Of a DNA stretch of 13,547 bases, positions 1-7,402 are shown piece after piece. Positions within the stretch are counted from its first letter, which is position 1; each line of letters starts with the position of its first letter. The notes beneath the pieces are model-generated. The model was not told where the DNA came from, did not search any database, and saw only the letters and a program-made list of their open reading frames with translations. The stretch comes from JAVBOP01 sp031550405. GTDB lineage: Bacteria; Bacteroidota; Ignavibacteria; Kapaibacteriales; UBA2268. Where the stretch lies: NCBI GenBank assembly GCA_031550405.1, contig JAVBOP010000225.1:1-13547 (forward strand), given 5' to 3'. A program made the position numbers and the translations under genes.

Positions 1-1
1 T

Positions 2-334
2 ATTGCCCTTATTGCCTGCATGAATGGCAGAATAGTTTATAACACAAACATAGGCGCTATCTCCGAGCCGACAATTATTAAAAATTATTCATTATTCCCC
101 AATCCCGCGAGCGACGACTGCACATTGAGCATGGACATGACAGAAGCCAGCAGCATGAGCATCAGCCTTTCCGATATACTCGGCAGAGATATAATGCAAA
201 TCTATGATGGCTATGCAGATATCGGCGCTTTCAGCAAGGCATTCAATACCAAGCACTTAGCCAGCGGTGTATACAGCGTTATCATCCGCAGCGGCGACAA
301 GATAAAAGCAGAAAAACTGATAATCAACAGATAG
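2..334 (+). CDS. T9SS cargo protein, 3' fragment (C-terminal sorting domain)
   Basis: This is the 3' end of a gene that begins before the window. The frame is open from base 2 through the first in-window ATG at 20, so that ATG is internal and not a start. The visible ~110 residues are almost wholly a type IX secretion sorting domain. They contain the motif SLFPNPASDD, then a beta-strand pattern with LSDILGR (the usual 'hydrophobic-D-x-x-G-R' strand), the turn LASGVYSV, and the terminal strand AEKLIINR. Proteins with this tail are exported by the Sec route and carried across the outer membrane by T9SS, usually with removal of the tail and surface anchoring or release. The function of the missing body cannot be told. 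No U-tract terminator follows, but a perfect palindrome lies 22 bases downstream. Confidence 0.88.
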   Translation: MALIACMNGRIVYNTNIGAISEPTIIKNYSLFPNPASDDCTLSMDMTEASSMSISLSDILGRDIMQIYDGYADIGAFSKAFNTKHLASGVYSVIIRSGDKIKAEKLIINR

Positions 335-356
335 GTTTTTTATTCACAAATCCTGT

Positions 357-380
357 AGAGCCGTTGCATGCAACGGCTCT
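357..380. repeat. Perfect 24-bp palindrome (REP-like)
   Basis: The half-site AGAGCCGTTGCA is followed without a spacer by its exact reverse complement, giving a 24-bp perfect palindrome centred on TGCA. It sits 22 bases after the stop of the first gene. GC content is much higher than in the surrounding AT-rich spacer. Interspersed palindromes of the same style (GTAGAGACGTTGCATGCAACGTCTC-like) are familiar in cyanobacteria and Bacteroidota; the resemblance is from memory, not a search. It could form a transcript-stabilising or terminating stem, but no T-run follows. Confidence 0.75.
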
Positions 381-398
381 GCTTGAGCCTGCCGAAGC
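381..398. repeat. Short REP-like segment next to the palindrome
   Basis: The 18 bases GCTTGAGCCTGCCGAAGC abut the palindrome directly. They resemble the widespread dispersed element of the form CTTGAGCCTGTCGAAG seen between genes in many Bacteroidota and Proteobacteria. The segment is an imperfect inverted repeat (GCTT/AAGC ends). Assignment rests on recognition of the pattern only. Confidence 0.35.
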
Positions 399-413
399 AA
401 TGATGGGGTAGTA

Positions 414-434
414 TTATTAAAAAATATTCATAAA
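414..434 (+). repeat. Recurrent intergenic AT motif, copy 1
   Basis: TTATTAAAAAATATTCATAA followed by A. It is the reference copy of a motif found in every gap over 50 bp between the first gene and position 9043. It ends 93 bases before the start codon of the protease gene. Confidence 0.55.
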
Positions 435-457
435 ATTGCGGGTGATGGAAATAAATA

Positions 458-489
458 TTTGCTATTTGCGTATTTCTTTAGTAACTTAC
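458..489 (+). promoter_or_regulatory. Tentative Bacteroidota-type promoter of the protease gene
   Basis: TTTG at 458-461 could be the -33 element. TAACTTAC at 482-489 shares TAnnTT with the TAnnTTTG -7 consensus, and 20 bases separate the two. The match is partial at the -7 box, so the assignment is weak. It would give a 5' leader of roughly 30 bases ending in the AAAGGGA ribosome-binding sequence just before 528. Confidence 0.3.
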
Positions 490-527
490 ATCTTATTGTT
501 TTAAACATAAATAAAGGGATATAAAAA

Positions 528-3500
528 ATGAAACAACAATTTTGGGCAATAATCATTGCGTGCCTGTTTGCGTGCAATATATCGGCTGTGGCTCAACCTT
601 CGATTGAAAATATTAATATAGACTCGCTATTACAGAGTCTGGAACGGGAAAACTACCATAAAAATATAATACTTATCAAGCCGAAAAAGCAGCAGAATAT
701 TGACAAGCACAACAATATAACGCTTGGCTCGGAGCTATCTTCAAAGCTGTCGAATATGGGCGTGGATATTAAAAATATCCGCTCGCCATTTGCAAAATAT
801 TATCGCAATGCAGATGGGTTGCTCGCAGCTACCGAACGGGGTATTGAACGGATATGCGAGATAGAGATAGAACGCAATGACAATATTTTGGCAATTTGCC
901 AGAAGCTTATGCAAGATACTGACATAGAATATGCCGAACCTATGCCGATGCGCTATACATGCGGATTTACGCCGAACGATCCGGCGTTTGCTTCGCAGTG
1001 GCATTTGTCAAATATAAATGCTGCAAGCGCATGGGATGTTGTAAAAGATAAAACAGGTGTTGTGATTGGCATAGTTGATAGCGGAGTTGATTGGGAGCAT
1101 CAGGACTTGAATGCCAATATATGGATAAATACCAATGAAATACCCGATAATGGCATTGATGATGATGGCAATGGCAAGATTGATGATATACATGGCTGGG
1201 ATTTTGTTGGCGATATAAGTGATTCGGAGGCATATTATTCCCAATGGAAGGAAGACAATAATCCTACTCCCGGTGAGACGGAAAATTCACATGGAACGCA
1301 TGTTGCCGGTTTGGCGGCGGAGGTAACCAATAACGCCACGGATGGTGCCGGTATTGGCATTAACTGCAAGCTATTGCCATCCAAGCACGGAAGCGATAAA
1401 GGCACACTATCTATTTATCGGGGCTATGAAGGCATCTTGTATGTAGCTAAATTAGGTGCAAAGGTTATTAATTGCAGCTGGGGAGGATTGGGATATTCGT
1501 ATACTGAGGAAGATGTTATTAACGAGGCTTTGTCAATGGGAGCAACTATAATTGCGGCTGCTGGCAACAGCAGCTGGGATAACGACCTAATACCTCATTA
1601 TCCATCAAGCTATCATGGTGTGATAACCGTTGGCTCTATTGATAAGTATGACAACGTATCTGACTTTTCCAACTATGGGTATGCAGCACATATATATGCT
1701 CCCGGCTCAGAGGTATATTCAACGCTGCCGAACAGTAAATATGGCAGCATGAGCGGCACTTCGATGTCATCGCCTGTTGCTGCAGGTACGGCTGGACTGG
1801 TGCTGTCCGTATTTCCGGAATATACATGGAAGCAGGTATATCACCAATTGCGAAGCACGCAAGTACCATTTATTAAAACACCTACAAAGGATAAATATAA
1901 ATATTCCGGTCATATAGATGCGCAGGGAGCGGTGGTTTATAATAACCCCGATTTCTCCGAATATGTTATGCCCGGAGTATCAATAGTTAAATACTCATTG
2001 CCTCCTTTCGACAAGTTCACTAATAATAACGAAGTTACGCTAACGCTAACGTTGCGGAATTATATAGGCAAGGCAGAGAACCTAAGTGTCAGTGTTAAGA
2101 GTCTGGACGGGTATGTGAGCATATCTGCGCCGACTGCTTTCGAGCTTGGAGCTGTGAACATATCTGAGGAGCGAAATATAGTGCTTAATATGAGATTGAA
2201 CAGCCTGACCGCAATATCTGAAGGCAAGGCAAAGTTCCTTGTTGAATACAGGGACGGCGATTTTTATGACTATGAAGTGCTCTACATACCCGTGAGCATA
2301 CCAGCCAATAACAAAACTGCATTTTACTCTAATTACACTACCAGCCAATACGCACCTGTGTCTGTGCATTTCAATGGGAATATGACTTATTTGGGAGCCA
2401 GTATACCAATATATTCCGGGTTCTCACTTCCTGCCTATGCTGTACTGAATGAAAGCACCGGTGCTATTTCAATGGAATATCTTAATTTTTCAAATGTTTC
2501 TCCTGATATCATATATGGTATTGATGCCAATAATGTTATAATAGGCGGATATGATACATGGCTAAAGAAGGCATGTGTTTTGGCAAATACCAAGAAGATA
2601 GACTTATCGAGCCTGACATCATTTATTAATTTTCTTTCATTTTTTGACAATACCAATGGCTTGCTCATAGGCAATCCTGTTGATAATGTATGGGGCATAG
2701 CAAAGACATCCGATATGGCAACAAGCTGGAAACCTGTTACCAATATACCCGCTGCCATTGACGGCGAAGTCGGCGGCTTAAACACAGCCATAGCGCAATA
2801 TAATAATAACAATATATGGTTCGGCACAAGTATGGGCAGAGTCTTTTCGAGTGCAGACAAAGGCGATAGCTGGAAAGTGGATACTATATTATTGGGCAAC
2901 GAGATAGCGGCTATAGGCTTCAAAAATACTGATACAGGCATGGCTGTGTATAATGTGCAAAACGGAGATAATATTGATATGACTATAGCGACCACTATTG
3001 ATGGCGGCGACCACTGGTCAAAAAATGTATCGACGCTATCCGGTGTTGCCGCCAAGCCAAAGGCTATTTACAATACAGGCAAAGATAACATATTCTATAT
3101 ATTGTTTGATAACAATATGGTGCTTGCAAGCAATGATATGGGCAAAAACTGGATTACCGTGCCAACCAAGGAGCTGTCAGGCATAGTTGGTATAACTGGC
3201 GTTCCCAGCGCCGCTGATGATATTGTAAAAGTCAAGTCGGTTGGCTTATCCACGCAAAATAACAGTAATAGCATAAGCAATTATATGTATGGATATACCA
3301 TTGCCACTACCAGTCTTCACCTTCCAATATTTGATATTACCCGCTCCATAACAACTTCGCCGCTCGGCAGTTTAAACTATGGAATGCTTGATTTGGGAGA
3401 AGATTCTATCCGTACCATAACCATAACCAATACAGGTACTGCACAGATTGAAGTAAAGGATTTCAGCATAATACCGGATAATGATGAAACTACAGATCTG

Positions 3501-4304
3501 GATTTCACGGTAATGAATACGGCTTCATATATTGCACCCGGAAAAAACATTACCATTCGTGTAAAATTCGAGCCCAAAACAGCCGGCAATAAGGAGGCTA
3601 TACTATATATATCAAATAATTCAGATAAATATCCAACATTCATGTATAAACTCATAGGCGAAGGCAACTACAATGAATTTGCCACCCTGCAAGCCAACAG
3701 AACCACTCTGCAGTGGGATGAATTAAGCACAGGTCAAAAGGAACAGCAGGGCTTCATACTTACCAATGTTGGCAATATTGATGCGGTGATAGACAGTATC
3801 AAAATCATACCTGTCGCTGCCAACACAAAAGAAAATGAATTTAAATTAATAAATGATATCGAATATCCTCTAAGCATAAAGCCGCTTCAACAGAATTCAA
3901 TGTTAGTAGAATTTTCGCCCCAAACCTTGTCCGACGACAGCAAAGAGGCAAAATTAATCATATATAACAGCGGCACGGATTCGGTATATACCGTTAAATT
4001 AATTGGCTCAACAGACGGCACAGGTTCTGTTATAGAAACAAATCATGCAATATTTCCTCCTGTATCACCTAACCCAAGCAATGGCGAATGCTTAGCAACG
4101 GTTGCCTTGACGGCAGAGCAGCATTTTTCTATCGATTTATTCGATATCGCAGGCAATAAATTGGGCACAATTTACGACGGTATTGGCACAAACGGAGCTA
4201 ACCCCATCCATGTCAATGTATCTGGCATTTCAGATGGTACATATTTACTGATATTGAACATTGGCGATAAAAAATATCTGAACAAACTAACCATATCCAG
4301 ATAA
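528..4304 (+). CDS. Secreted subtilisin-family (S8) serine protease with Asp-box, ASH-like and T9SS domains
   Basis: A 1258-residue exported protease. Residues 1-22 are a signal peptide (MKQQFWAIII start, hydrophobic core to about AVA). Residues ~45-140 look like an N-terminal propeptide. The S8 catalytic domain spans ~155-475, with Asp184 (VDSGVD), His255 (SHGTHVAG), oxyanion Asn347 (AAAGNS) and Ser412 (SGTSMSSP); all four are present, so activity is expected. An acidic insert NGIDDDGNGKIDD (208-220) is typical of Bacteroidota S8 enzymes and may bind calcium. Residues ~480-590 look Ig-like. A probable propeller region follows, with Asp-box motifs at ~774 (SADKGDSW), ~823 (TIDGGDHW) and ~868 (ASNDMGKNW). 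Two ASH-like/'choice-of-anchor D' domains lie at ~940-1045 and ~1050-1160. A T9SS sorting tail starts at SPNPSNG (~1180) and ends LNKLTISR. The start is supported by AAAGGGA upstream. The substrate is unknown. The gene stands alone, closed by the terminator at 4367-4403. Confidence 0.93.
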   Translation: MKQQFWAIIIACLFACNISAVAQPSIENINIDSLLQSLERENYHKNIILIKPKKQQNIDKHNNITLGSELSSKLSNMGVDIKNIRSPFAKYYRNADGLLAATERGIERICEIEIERNDNILAICQKLMQDTDIEYAEPMPMRYTCGFTPNDPAFASQWHLSNINAASAWDVVKDKTGVVIGIVDSGVDWEHQDLNANIWINTNEIPDNGIDDDGNGKIDDIHGWDFVGDISDSEAYYSQWKEDNNPTPGETENSHGTHVAGLAAEVTNNATDGAGIGINCKLLPSKHGSDKGTLSIYRGYEGILYVAKLGAKVINCSWGGLGYSYTEEDVINEALSMGATIIAAAGNSSWDNDLIPHYPSSYHGVITVGSIDKYDNVSDFSNYGYAAHIYAPGSEVYSTLPNSKYGSMSGTSMSSPVAAGTAGLVLSVFPEYTWKQVYHQLRSTQVPFIKTPTKDKYKYSGHIDAQGAVVYNNPDFSEYVMPGVSIVKYSLPPFDKFTNNNEVTLTLTLRNYIGKAENLSVSVKSLDGYVSISAPTAFELGAVNISEERNIVLNMRLNSLTAISEGKAKFLVEYRDGDFYDYEVLYIPVSIPANNKTAFYSNYTTSQYAPVSVHFNGNMTYLGASIPIYSGFSLPAYAVLNESTGAISMEYLNFSNVSPDIIYGIDANNVIIGGYDTWLKKACVLANTKKIDLSSLTSFINFLSFFDNTNGLLIGNPVDNVWGIAKTSDMATSWKPVTNIPAAIDGEVGGLNTAIAQYNNNNIWFGTSMGRVFSSADKGDSWKVDTILLGNEIAAIGFKNTDTGMAVYNVQNGDNIDMTIATTIDGGDHWSKNVSTLSGVAAKPKAIYNTGKDNIFYILFDNNMVLASNDMGKNWITVPTKELSGIVGITGVPSAADDIVKVKSVGLSTQNNSNSISNYMYGYTIATTSLHLPIFDITRSITTSPLGSLNYGMLDLGEDSIRTITITNTGTAQIEVKDFSIIPDNDETTDLDFTVMNTASYIAPGKNITIRVKFEPKTAGNKEAILYISNNSDKYPTFMYKLIGEGNYNEFATLQANRTTLQWDELSTGQKEQQGFILTNVGNIDAVIDSIKIIPVAANTKENEFKLINDIEYPLSIKPLQQNSMLVEFSPQTLSDDSKEAKLIIYNSGTDSVYTVKLIGSTDGTGSVIETNHAIFPPVSPNPSNGECLATVALTAEQHFSIDLFDIAGNKLGTIYDGIGTNGANPIHVNVSGISDGTYLLILNIGDKKYLNKLTISR

Positions 4305-4316
4305 ATTTTTAGCTGC

Positions 4317-4354
4317 AGCTGGGCATTGGCAACACAAGATAGCAATGTCCAGCT
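4317..4354 (+). other. Stem-loop downstream of the protease gene
   Basis: AGCTGGGCATTG (4317-4328) pairs with CAATGTCCAGCT (4343-4354) over 12 bp. One pair is a G.U wobble, which is valid only in + strand RNA; the loop is 14 bases. No T-run follows. It starts 13 bases after the protease stop and may be a 3' end stabiliser in front of the true terminator. Confidence 0.55.
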
Positions 4355-4366
4355 ATCAAAAAGCGC

Positions 4367-4403
4367 AGGCGGAGAAAAATATCTTCGCCTTCTTTTTTTT
4401 TTT
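4367..4403 (+). terminator. Rho-independent terminator of the protease gene
   Basis: A 9-bp stem, AGGCGGAGA (4367-4375) with TCTTCGCCT (4382-4390), has one G.U pair and a six-base loop. It is followed at once by TC and then eleven T residues (4393-4403). GC-rich stem plus T-tract on the + strand is the classical form. Confidence 0.88.
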
Positions 4404-4432
4404 GAGCTTGCGGATTTATCATAATCTTGAAG

Positions 4433-4454
4433 TTACTAATAAATTATTCATAAA
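4433..4454 (+). repeat. Recurrent intergenic AT motif, copy 2
   Basis: TTACTAATAAATTATTCATA plus AA. It agrees with copy 1 apart from one extra base and a few A/T changes. It lies between the protease terminator and the -7 box of the next operon, 86 bases before the 4541 start. Confidence 0.5.
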
Positions 4455-4507
4455 TCGATAAAATGAAAACAAGTATATAGCTGTAAGTGAGTTTAGGTAT
4501 AATTTGT

Positions 4508-4515
4508 TATATTTG
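4508..4515 (+). promoter_or_regulatory. Probable -7 box of the 4541-7051 gene cluster
   Basis: TATATTTG matches the Bacteroidota -7 consensus TAnnTTTG exactly. It lies 25 bases before the ATG at 4541 and 40 before the ATG at 4556. No clean TTTG was found at the -33 spacing, so only the -7 element is claimed. Confidence 0.5.
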
Positions 4516-4540
4516 TGATAAGAAGCTCTTCAATTAAAAT

Positions 4541-5530
4541 ATGCCAATTAAATTTATGAATAAATTATTAAAAATAGCGATTATATCTTTTTTATTGACA
4601 ATAACGATTCTAACCAATCTTTATGGCAAAGAAACGGACAGCACCCAAATTGCAGAACCGGAGACGCAGGAAAATATCGAAATAAAAATTCCGGACACGC
4701 TGTCTTTTAGATATAAATTCGTTCAGGGCGATTCTTTATTCTATTCTGTTTTTTCAAGAGATAGCATCATAATTAATTACGATTTACCTTTGCTGCGATT
4801 GAGGGAAGAACAAATTTTGATTACCTGCGATTCCATCAACAAAAGTGGAAACTACTGCCTTACGCAAAAAACAACTTACTATCGTGCGGTCGAATCCTAC
4901 AAGGAAAATCAAAATGTAGAAACAACAGAAACAGATTGGCTCAACGTCCCTGTTTATATAGAGATAGATTCACTTGGCAGACGCATACATGTAAGCAATG
5001 CGGATACATTAACTGCCCGCTTATCTCCCGGTGGCGTTTTCAAGCCAATACTGTTTATAACGCTTTTGGACGCCAATGATAATTATAAAGCCGATTCATC
5101 GACATGGATGAATGAAAATAGAGATACATTGGCTGAAAATGCGATGCCGATGCCAATTTTCAAAAATAATACTTTATTTAGAATGCTCGGGAAACATGAC
5201 ACAGTGGAGCATAGCACTATCAAGTTTTCTTTTGCGAGAGTTGGGCAGGCTGCATACGAATTGCTAACAGATGACATTAGCCTCAAAACCTCTGCGGTTA
5301 TTAATTCCGGTGGTGAACTGTTTTTGGATACCACGCTATGGGTACCGCTATTTTTCACTCATGCTATGGAGCAGAAATTAACTTTTCATTATCCAAACAG
5401 CAAAACACAGCCGGGTTGGCATTTTATAACATCAGACTTCATTCTTACCAGAGCCGTGCGACCGGACAAGCCTGTTGCTGCCAATCCGCCGGGCAATCAA
5501 AGTAAAAGTAGCAAAAAAAATAAAAAATAG
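4541..5530 (+). CDS. Exported protein of unknown function
   Basis: I do not recognise this family. The 329-residue product begins with a Sec-type signal: basic NKLLK followed by a hydrophobic run (IAIISFLLTITILTNLYG). The in-frame ATG at 4556 (MNKLLKIAII) gives a more typical signal peptide than the ATG at 4541, and no strong ribosome-binding site decides between them. The mature part is beta-rich and polar, with the segment SLSFRY-to-DSLFYSV soon after the signal, no lipobox and no T9SS tail. The C-terminus is an unstructured lysine/serine tail (SKSSKKNKK). It is probably periplasmic or outer-membrane associated. It is the first gene of a close cluster: lipoate ligase starts only five bases after its stop, so the two are almost certainly co-transcribed from the -7 box at 4508. 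Confidence 0.82.
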   Translation: MPIKFMNKLLKIAIISFLLTITILTNLYGKETDSTQIAEPETQENIEIKIPDTLSFRYKFVQGDSLFYSVFSRDSIIINYDLPLLRLREEQILITCDSINKSGNYCLTQKTTYYRAVESYKENQNVETTETDWLNVPVYIEIDSLGRRIHVSNADTLTARLSPGGVFKPILFITLLDANDNYKADSSTWMNENRDTLAENAMPMPIFKNNTLFRMLGKHDTVEHSTIKFSFARVGQAAYELLTDDISLKTSAVINSGGELFLDTTLWVPLFFTHAMEQKLTFHYPNSKTQPGWHFITSDFILTRAVRPDKPVAANPPGNQSKSSKKNKK

Positions 5531-5535
5531 AAATT

Positions 5536-6525
5536 ATGCTTAATATCATACACAATAAAAATACAGACGCTTATTTCAACTTGGCCTGCGAAGAATATTT
5601 TCTTAAAAATAAGAACGATGAAATATTCATGTTATGGCAAAATGCTTCTGCCATAATTGTTGGCTATCATCAAAATACTATTTCTGAAATAGATTATGAG
5701 TTTGTCAGGAAAAACAACATAAAGGTTGTCCGCAGGCTCACGGGCGGCGGTGCAGTGTATCATGATTTAGGAAATGTAAATTTTACATTTATTGAAAATA
5801 TTGATTCCGCCCAAGCCAAAACTGCCAGCTTCCAAAAATATATACAAACAATAATCAAAATTTTAAATACATTTGGAATTGACGCTAAATTCGAAGGCAG
5901 AAACGATATTACTATTGATGCAAAAAAAATATCGGGAAATTCAGAAATAATTTTTGAAAACCGGATTATGCACCACGGCACTTTGCTCTTTAATTCCAAC
6001 TTGGATGTACTCATAAGTTCACTTAATTCAAATCCTTACAAATATGCGGATAAAGGCGTTAAGTCAATCAAAAGCAGAGTAACCAATATAATGGAACACA
6101 TTCAAGTTCCCATAAATGTCGATACATTTATGAGTAAAATTTTGAATGAAATCGCAAATCTAAACCCAAATTCAATAAAATATGACTTAAGCTCCGAAGA
6201 TACAAAGCATATCCAGCAGTTGCGCGACAGCAAGTACTTGACCTCCGAGTGGAATTATGGTCAATCACCGAAATATAATTTTCATAAAGTAACTAAAATC
6301 CCCAGCGGCGTTTATCAAATATACCTGACTATTAAATTAAATCAAATTGAATCAATCAAAATATATGGCGATTTTTTTTCAATTGCGGATATAAGCAATA
6401 TTGAGAATAAGCTCATTGGTGTCGAATATAATAAGGACAGTGTTGAAAAGGCGCTGTTAGATATGGATTTTAGCGAATATTTCGTTAATACTACATTATA
6501 TGATTTCATAACCTGTTTATTTTAA
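5536..6525 (+). CDS. lplA: Lipoate-protein ligase A
   Basis: A cytosolic enzyme that activates free lipoate with ATP and transfers the lipoyl group to a lysine of the E2 or GcvH proteins (2-oxoacid dehydrogenases, glycine cleavage). At 329 residues it has the usual two-domain LplA length. The start (MLNIIHNKNTDAYFNLACEE) fits the family N-terminus. The lipoyl-AMP binding motif RRLTGGGAVYHDLGN is at 66-80. The catalytic lysine is K131 in KKISGN, preceded by the GRND segment (121-124) and followed by MHHGTLLFN (145-153). Residues ~225-329 form the LplA C-terminal accessory domain, including LTSEWNYGQSPKYNF. All the key residues I know are present. It sits between two genes for exported proteins with gaps of 5 and 10 bases, an unusual setting for this enzyme. 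No strong ribosome-binding site is seen, so translational coupling to the upstream gene is plausible. Confidence 0.95.
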   Translation: MLNIIHNKNTDAYFNLACEEYFLKNKNDEIFMLWQNASAIIVGYHQNTISEIDYEFVRKNNIKVVRRLTGGGAVYHDLGNVNFTFIENIDSAQAKTASFQKYIQTIIKILNTFGIDAKFEGRNDITIDAKKISGNSEIIFENRIMHHGTLLFNSNLDVLISSLNSNPYKYADKGVKSIKSRVTNIMEHIQVPINVDTFMSKILNEIANLNPNSIKYDLSSEDTKHIQQLRDSKYLTSEWNYGQSPKYNFHKVTKIPSGVYQIYLTIKLNQIESIKIYGDFFSIADISNIENKLIGVEYNKDSVEKALLDMDFSEYFVNTTLYDFITCLF

Positions 6526-6535
6526 ATATAAATAC

Positions 6536-7051
6536 ATGAAAGCAAACGTCATTCTGTTTTTCTTTTTTATTTTAATTTTTGCAAATAAGGCGTATGCACT
6601 CGAAGGCTTTCCAAATTGCGCATATTTAGGTATTGGCGGTGGTGCAAATCTGTACAACGGGCATGGAGAATTTAATCTCGCCATCGGCTATGACCGAATC
6701 TTTGAAGCTGCCTCTCCGCATATCACTGTTGGCATACTTGCCGAAGGAGCATTTTCTTCGCATAATGCACTTTTGTTGGGACTGCCGATAGGAGCATACG
6801 CCTCCGACCATTTGAAATTCTGGATAACGCCAACGTACGTATATTCAGGTGTCGAAAAGCACGCAGAACCGGGTGAAGAGCACTTTGAATATGGCGACCA
6901 ATTCATGCTTACTTTTGGCGGCGGATATGCAATTCCGCTAAACAACACCAACTTCTCTTTCATACCATACATAACCGGCAGCCTTTTAAACTATGAATTT
7001 ATTTTATCAGCAGGCATCAAATTCGGCATAAATTTCACCGACGGACGATAA
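6536..7051 (+). CDS. Predicted small outer-membrane beta-barrel protein
   Basis: A 171-residue protein with a clear signal peptide (MKANVILFFFFILIFANKAYA, cleavage after about residue 21). The mature ~150 residues alternate hydrophobic and polar positions and are rich in Gly, Tyr and Phe (LGIGGGANLYNG, FMLTFGGGYAIPL, ILSAGIKFGINF). The C-terminal strand IKFGINF is close to the end. This pattern suits an 8-stranded OmpA/OmpW-like barrel, but no specific family is recognised. It starts 10 bases after the lplA stop and is probably the last gene of the 4541-7051 operon. No strong terminator follows; a 6-bp AT-only stem (AATATT repeated, 7062-7077) with four T residues is the only candidate. Confidence 0.78.
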   Translation: MKANVILFFFFILIFANKAYALEGFPNCAYLGIGGGANLYNGHGEFNLAIGYDRIFEAASPHITVGILAEGAFSSHNALLLGLPIGAYASDHLKFWITPTYVYSGVEKHAEPGEEHFEYGDQFMLTFGGGYAIPLNNTNFSFIPYITGSLLNYEFILSAGIKFGINFTDGR

Positions 7052-7065
7052 TACAACAAACAATA

Positions 7066-7086
7066 TTAATGAATATTTTTTAATAA
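7066..7086 (-). repeat. Recurrent intergenic AT motif, copy 6 (inverted)
   Basis: Read on the minus strand this is TTATTAAAAAATATTCATTA plus A, matching copy 1 at 20 of 21 positions. It is the only copy in the opposite orientation, and it lies 15 bases after the stop at 7051. It overlaps a weak AT-only stem with a T-run. Confidence 0.5.
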
Positions 7087-7087
7087 A

Positions 7088-7103
7088 TTCTTTTGTACCT
7101 TCG
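7088..7103 (+). promoter_or_regulatory. Tentative -7 region upstream of the lipoprotein leader
   Basis: Two overlapping near-matches to TAnnTTTG, TTCTTTTG (7088-7095) and TACCTTCG (7096-7103), lie in a run typical of Bacteroidota promoters (TTTG followed by TACC). No -33 element is visible at the right spacing. If used, transcripts would start about 290 bases before the lipoprotein gene and include the hairpin at 7226-7270. Confidence 0.25.
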
Positions 7104-7195
7104 AAGAATTTCAAAAAGAAATCACTACTTGCAATTAATAAAAAAATGTTATATTGACATTTAGATAATTACTACTACAAGAAAACAAAAGGGAA

Positions 7196-7270
7196 ATGGA
7201 GATACAAGAAATCGAAGAGCAATAGCGGCAGAATAGTGAACATACACAAATACCTTTCACTGTTCTGCTG
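7196..7270 (+). promoter_or_regulatory. Mini-ORF followed directly by a 15-bp leader hairpin
   Basis: ATG at 7196 opens a nine-residue ORF (MEIQEIEEQ) ending at TAG 7223-7225, with GGG two bases before the ATG. The next base begins a 15-bp stem: 7226-7240 pairs with 7256-7270 over 13 Watson-Crick and two G.U pairs, with a 15-base loop. The wobbles hold only for + strand RNA, which argues for a + transcript. No T-run follows, so this is not an intrinsic terminator. It lies about 130 bases before the lipoprotein start. It could be a leader element, a small RNA or a processed 5' UTR structure. The rest of the 7052-7402 gap holds only the two AT motif copies and weak promoter-like boxes. Confidence 0.45.
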
Positions 7271-7308
7271 CACAACAACTTCTCAATTACAACCAATAAC
7301 GATATAGA

Positions 7309-7329
7309 TTATTAATAAATATTCATAAA
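7309..7329 (+). repeat. Recurrent intergenic AT motif, copy 3
   Basis: TTATTAATAAATATTCATAA plus A, differing from copy 1 at one position. It runs directly into AAATGGAGG (7327-7335), a sequence repeated exactly at 7390-7398, where it supplies the lipoprotein ribosome-binding site. Confidence 0.55.
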
Positions 7330-7402
7330 TGGAGGCATATTATACTTTACAAATTTAAAAAACGATTTTTTTCAAACTATTTTATTTAAAAATGGAGGTC
7401 TT

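Noticed and set aside
2036..2055. Short tandem repeat ACGCTAACGCTAACG in the protease gene
   Set aside because: It encodes the alternating Leu-Thr strand LTLTLTLR; two and a half units are not notable.
2435..3055. A 206-codon open frame on the minus strand inside the protease gene
   Set aside because: It lies wholly antisense to a well-supported gene, has no ribosome-binding site or recognisable domain, and its translation looks like a codon-pattern shadow.
4551..4573. An inverted match to the AT motif over the start of the 4541 gene
   Set aside because: It encodes the basic N-region of the signal peptide (MNKLLK), and the match is weaker than the six intergenic copies.
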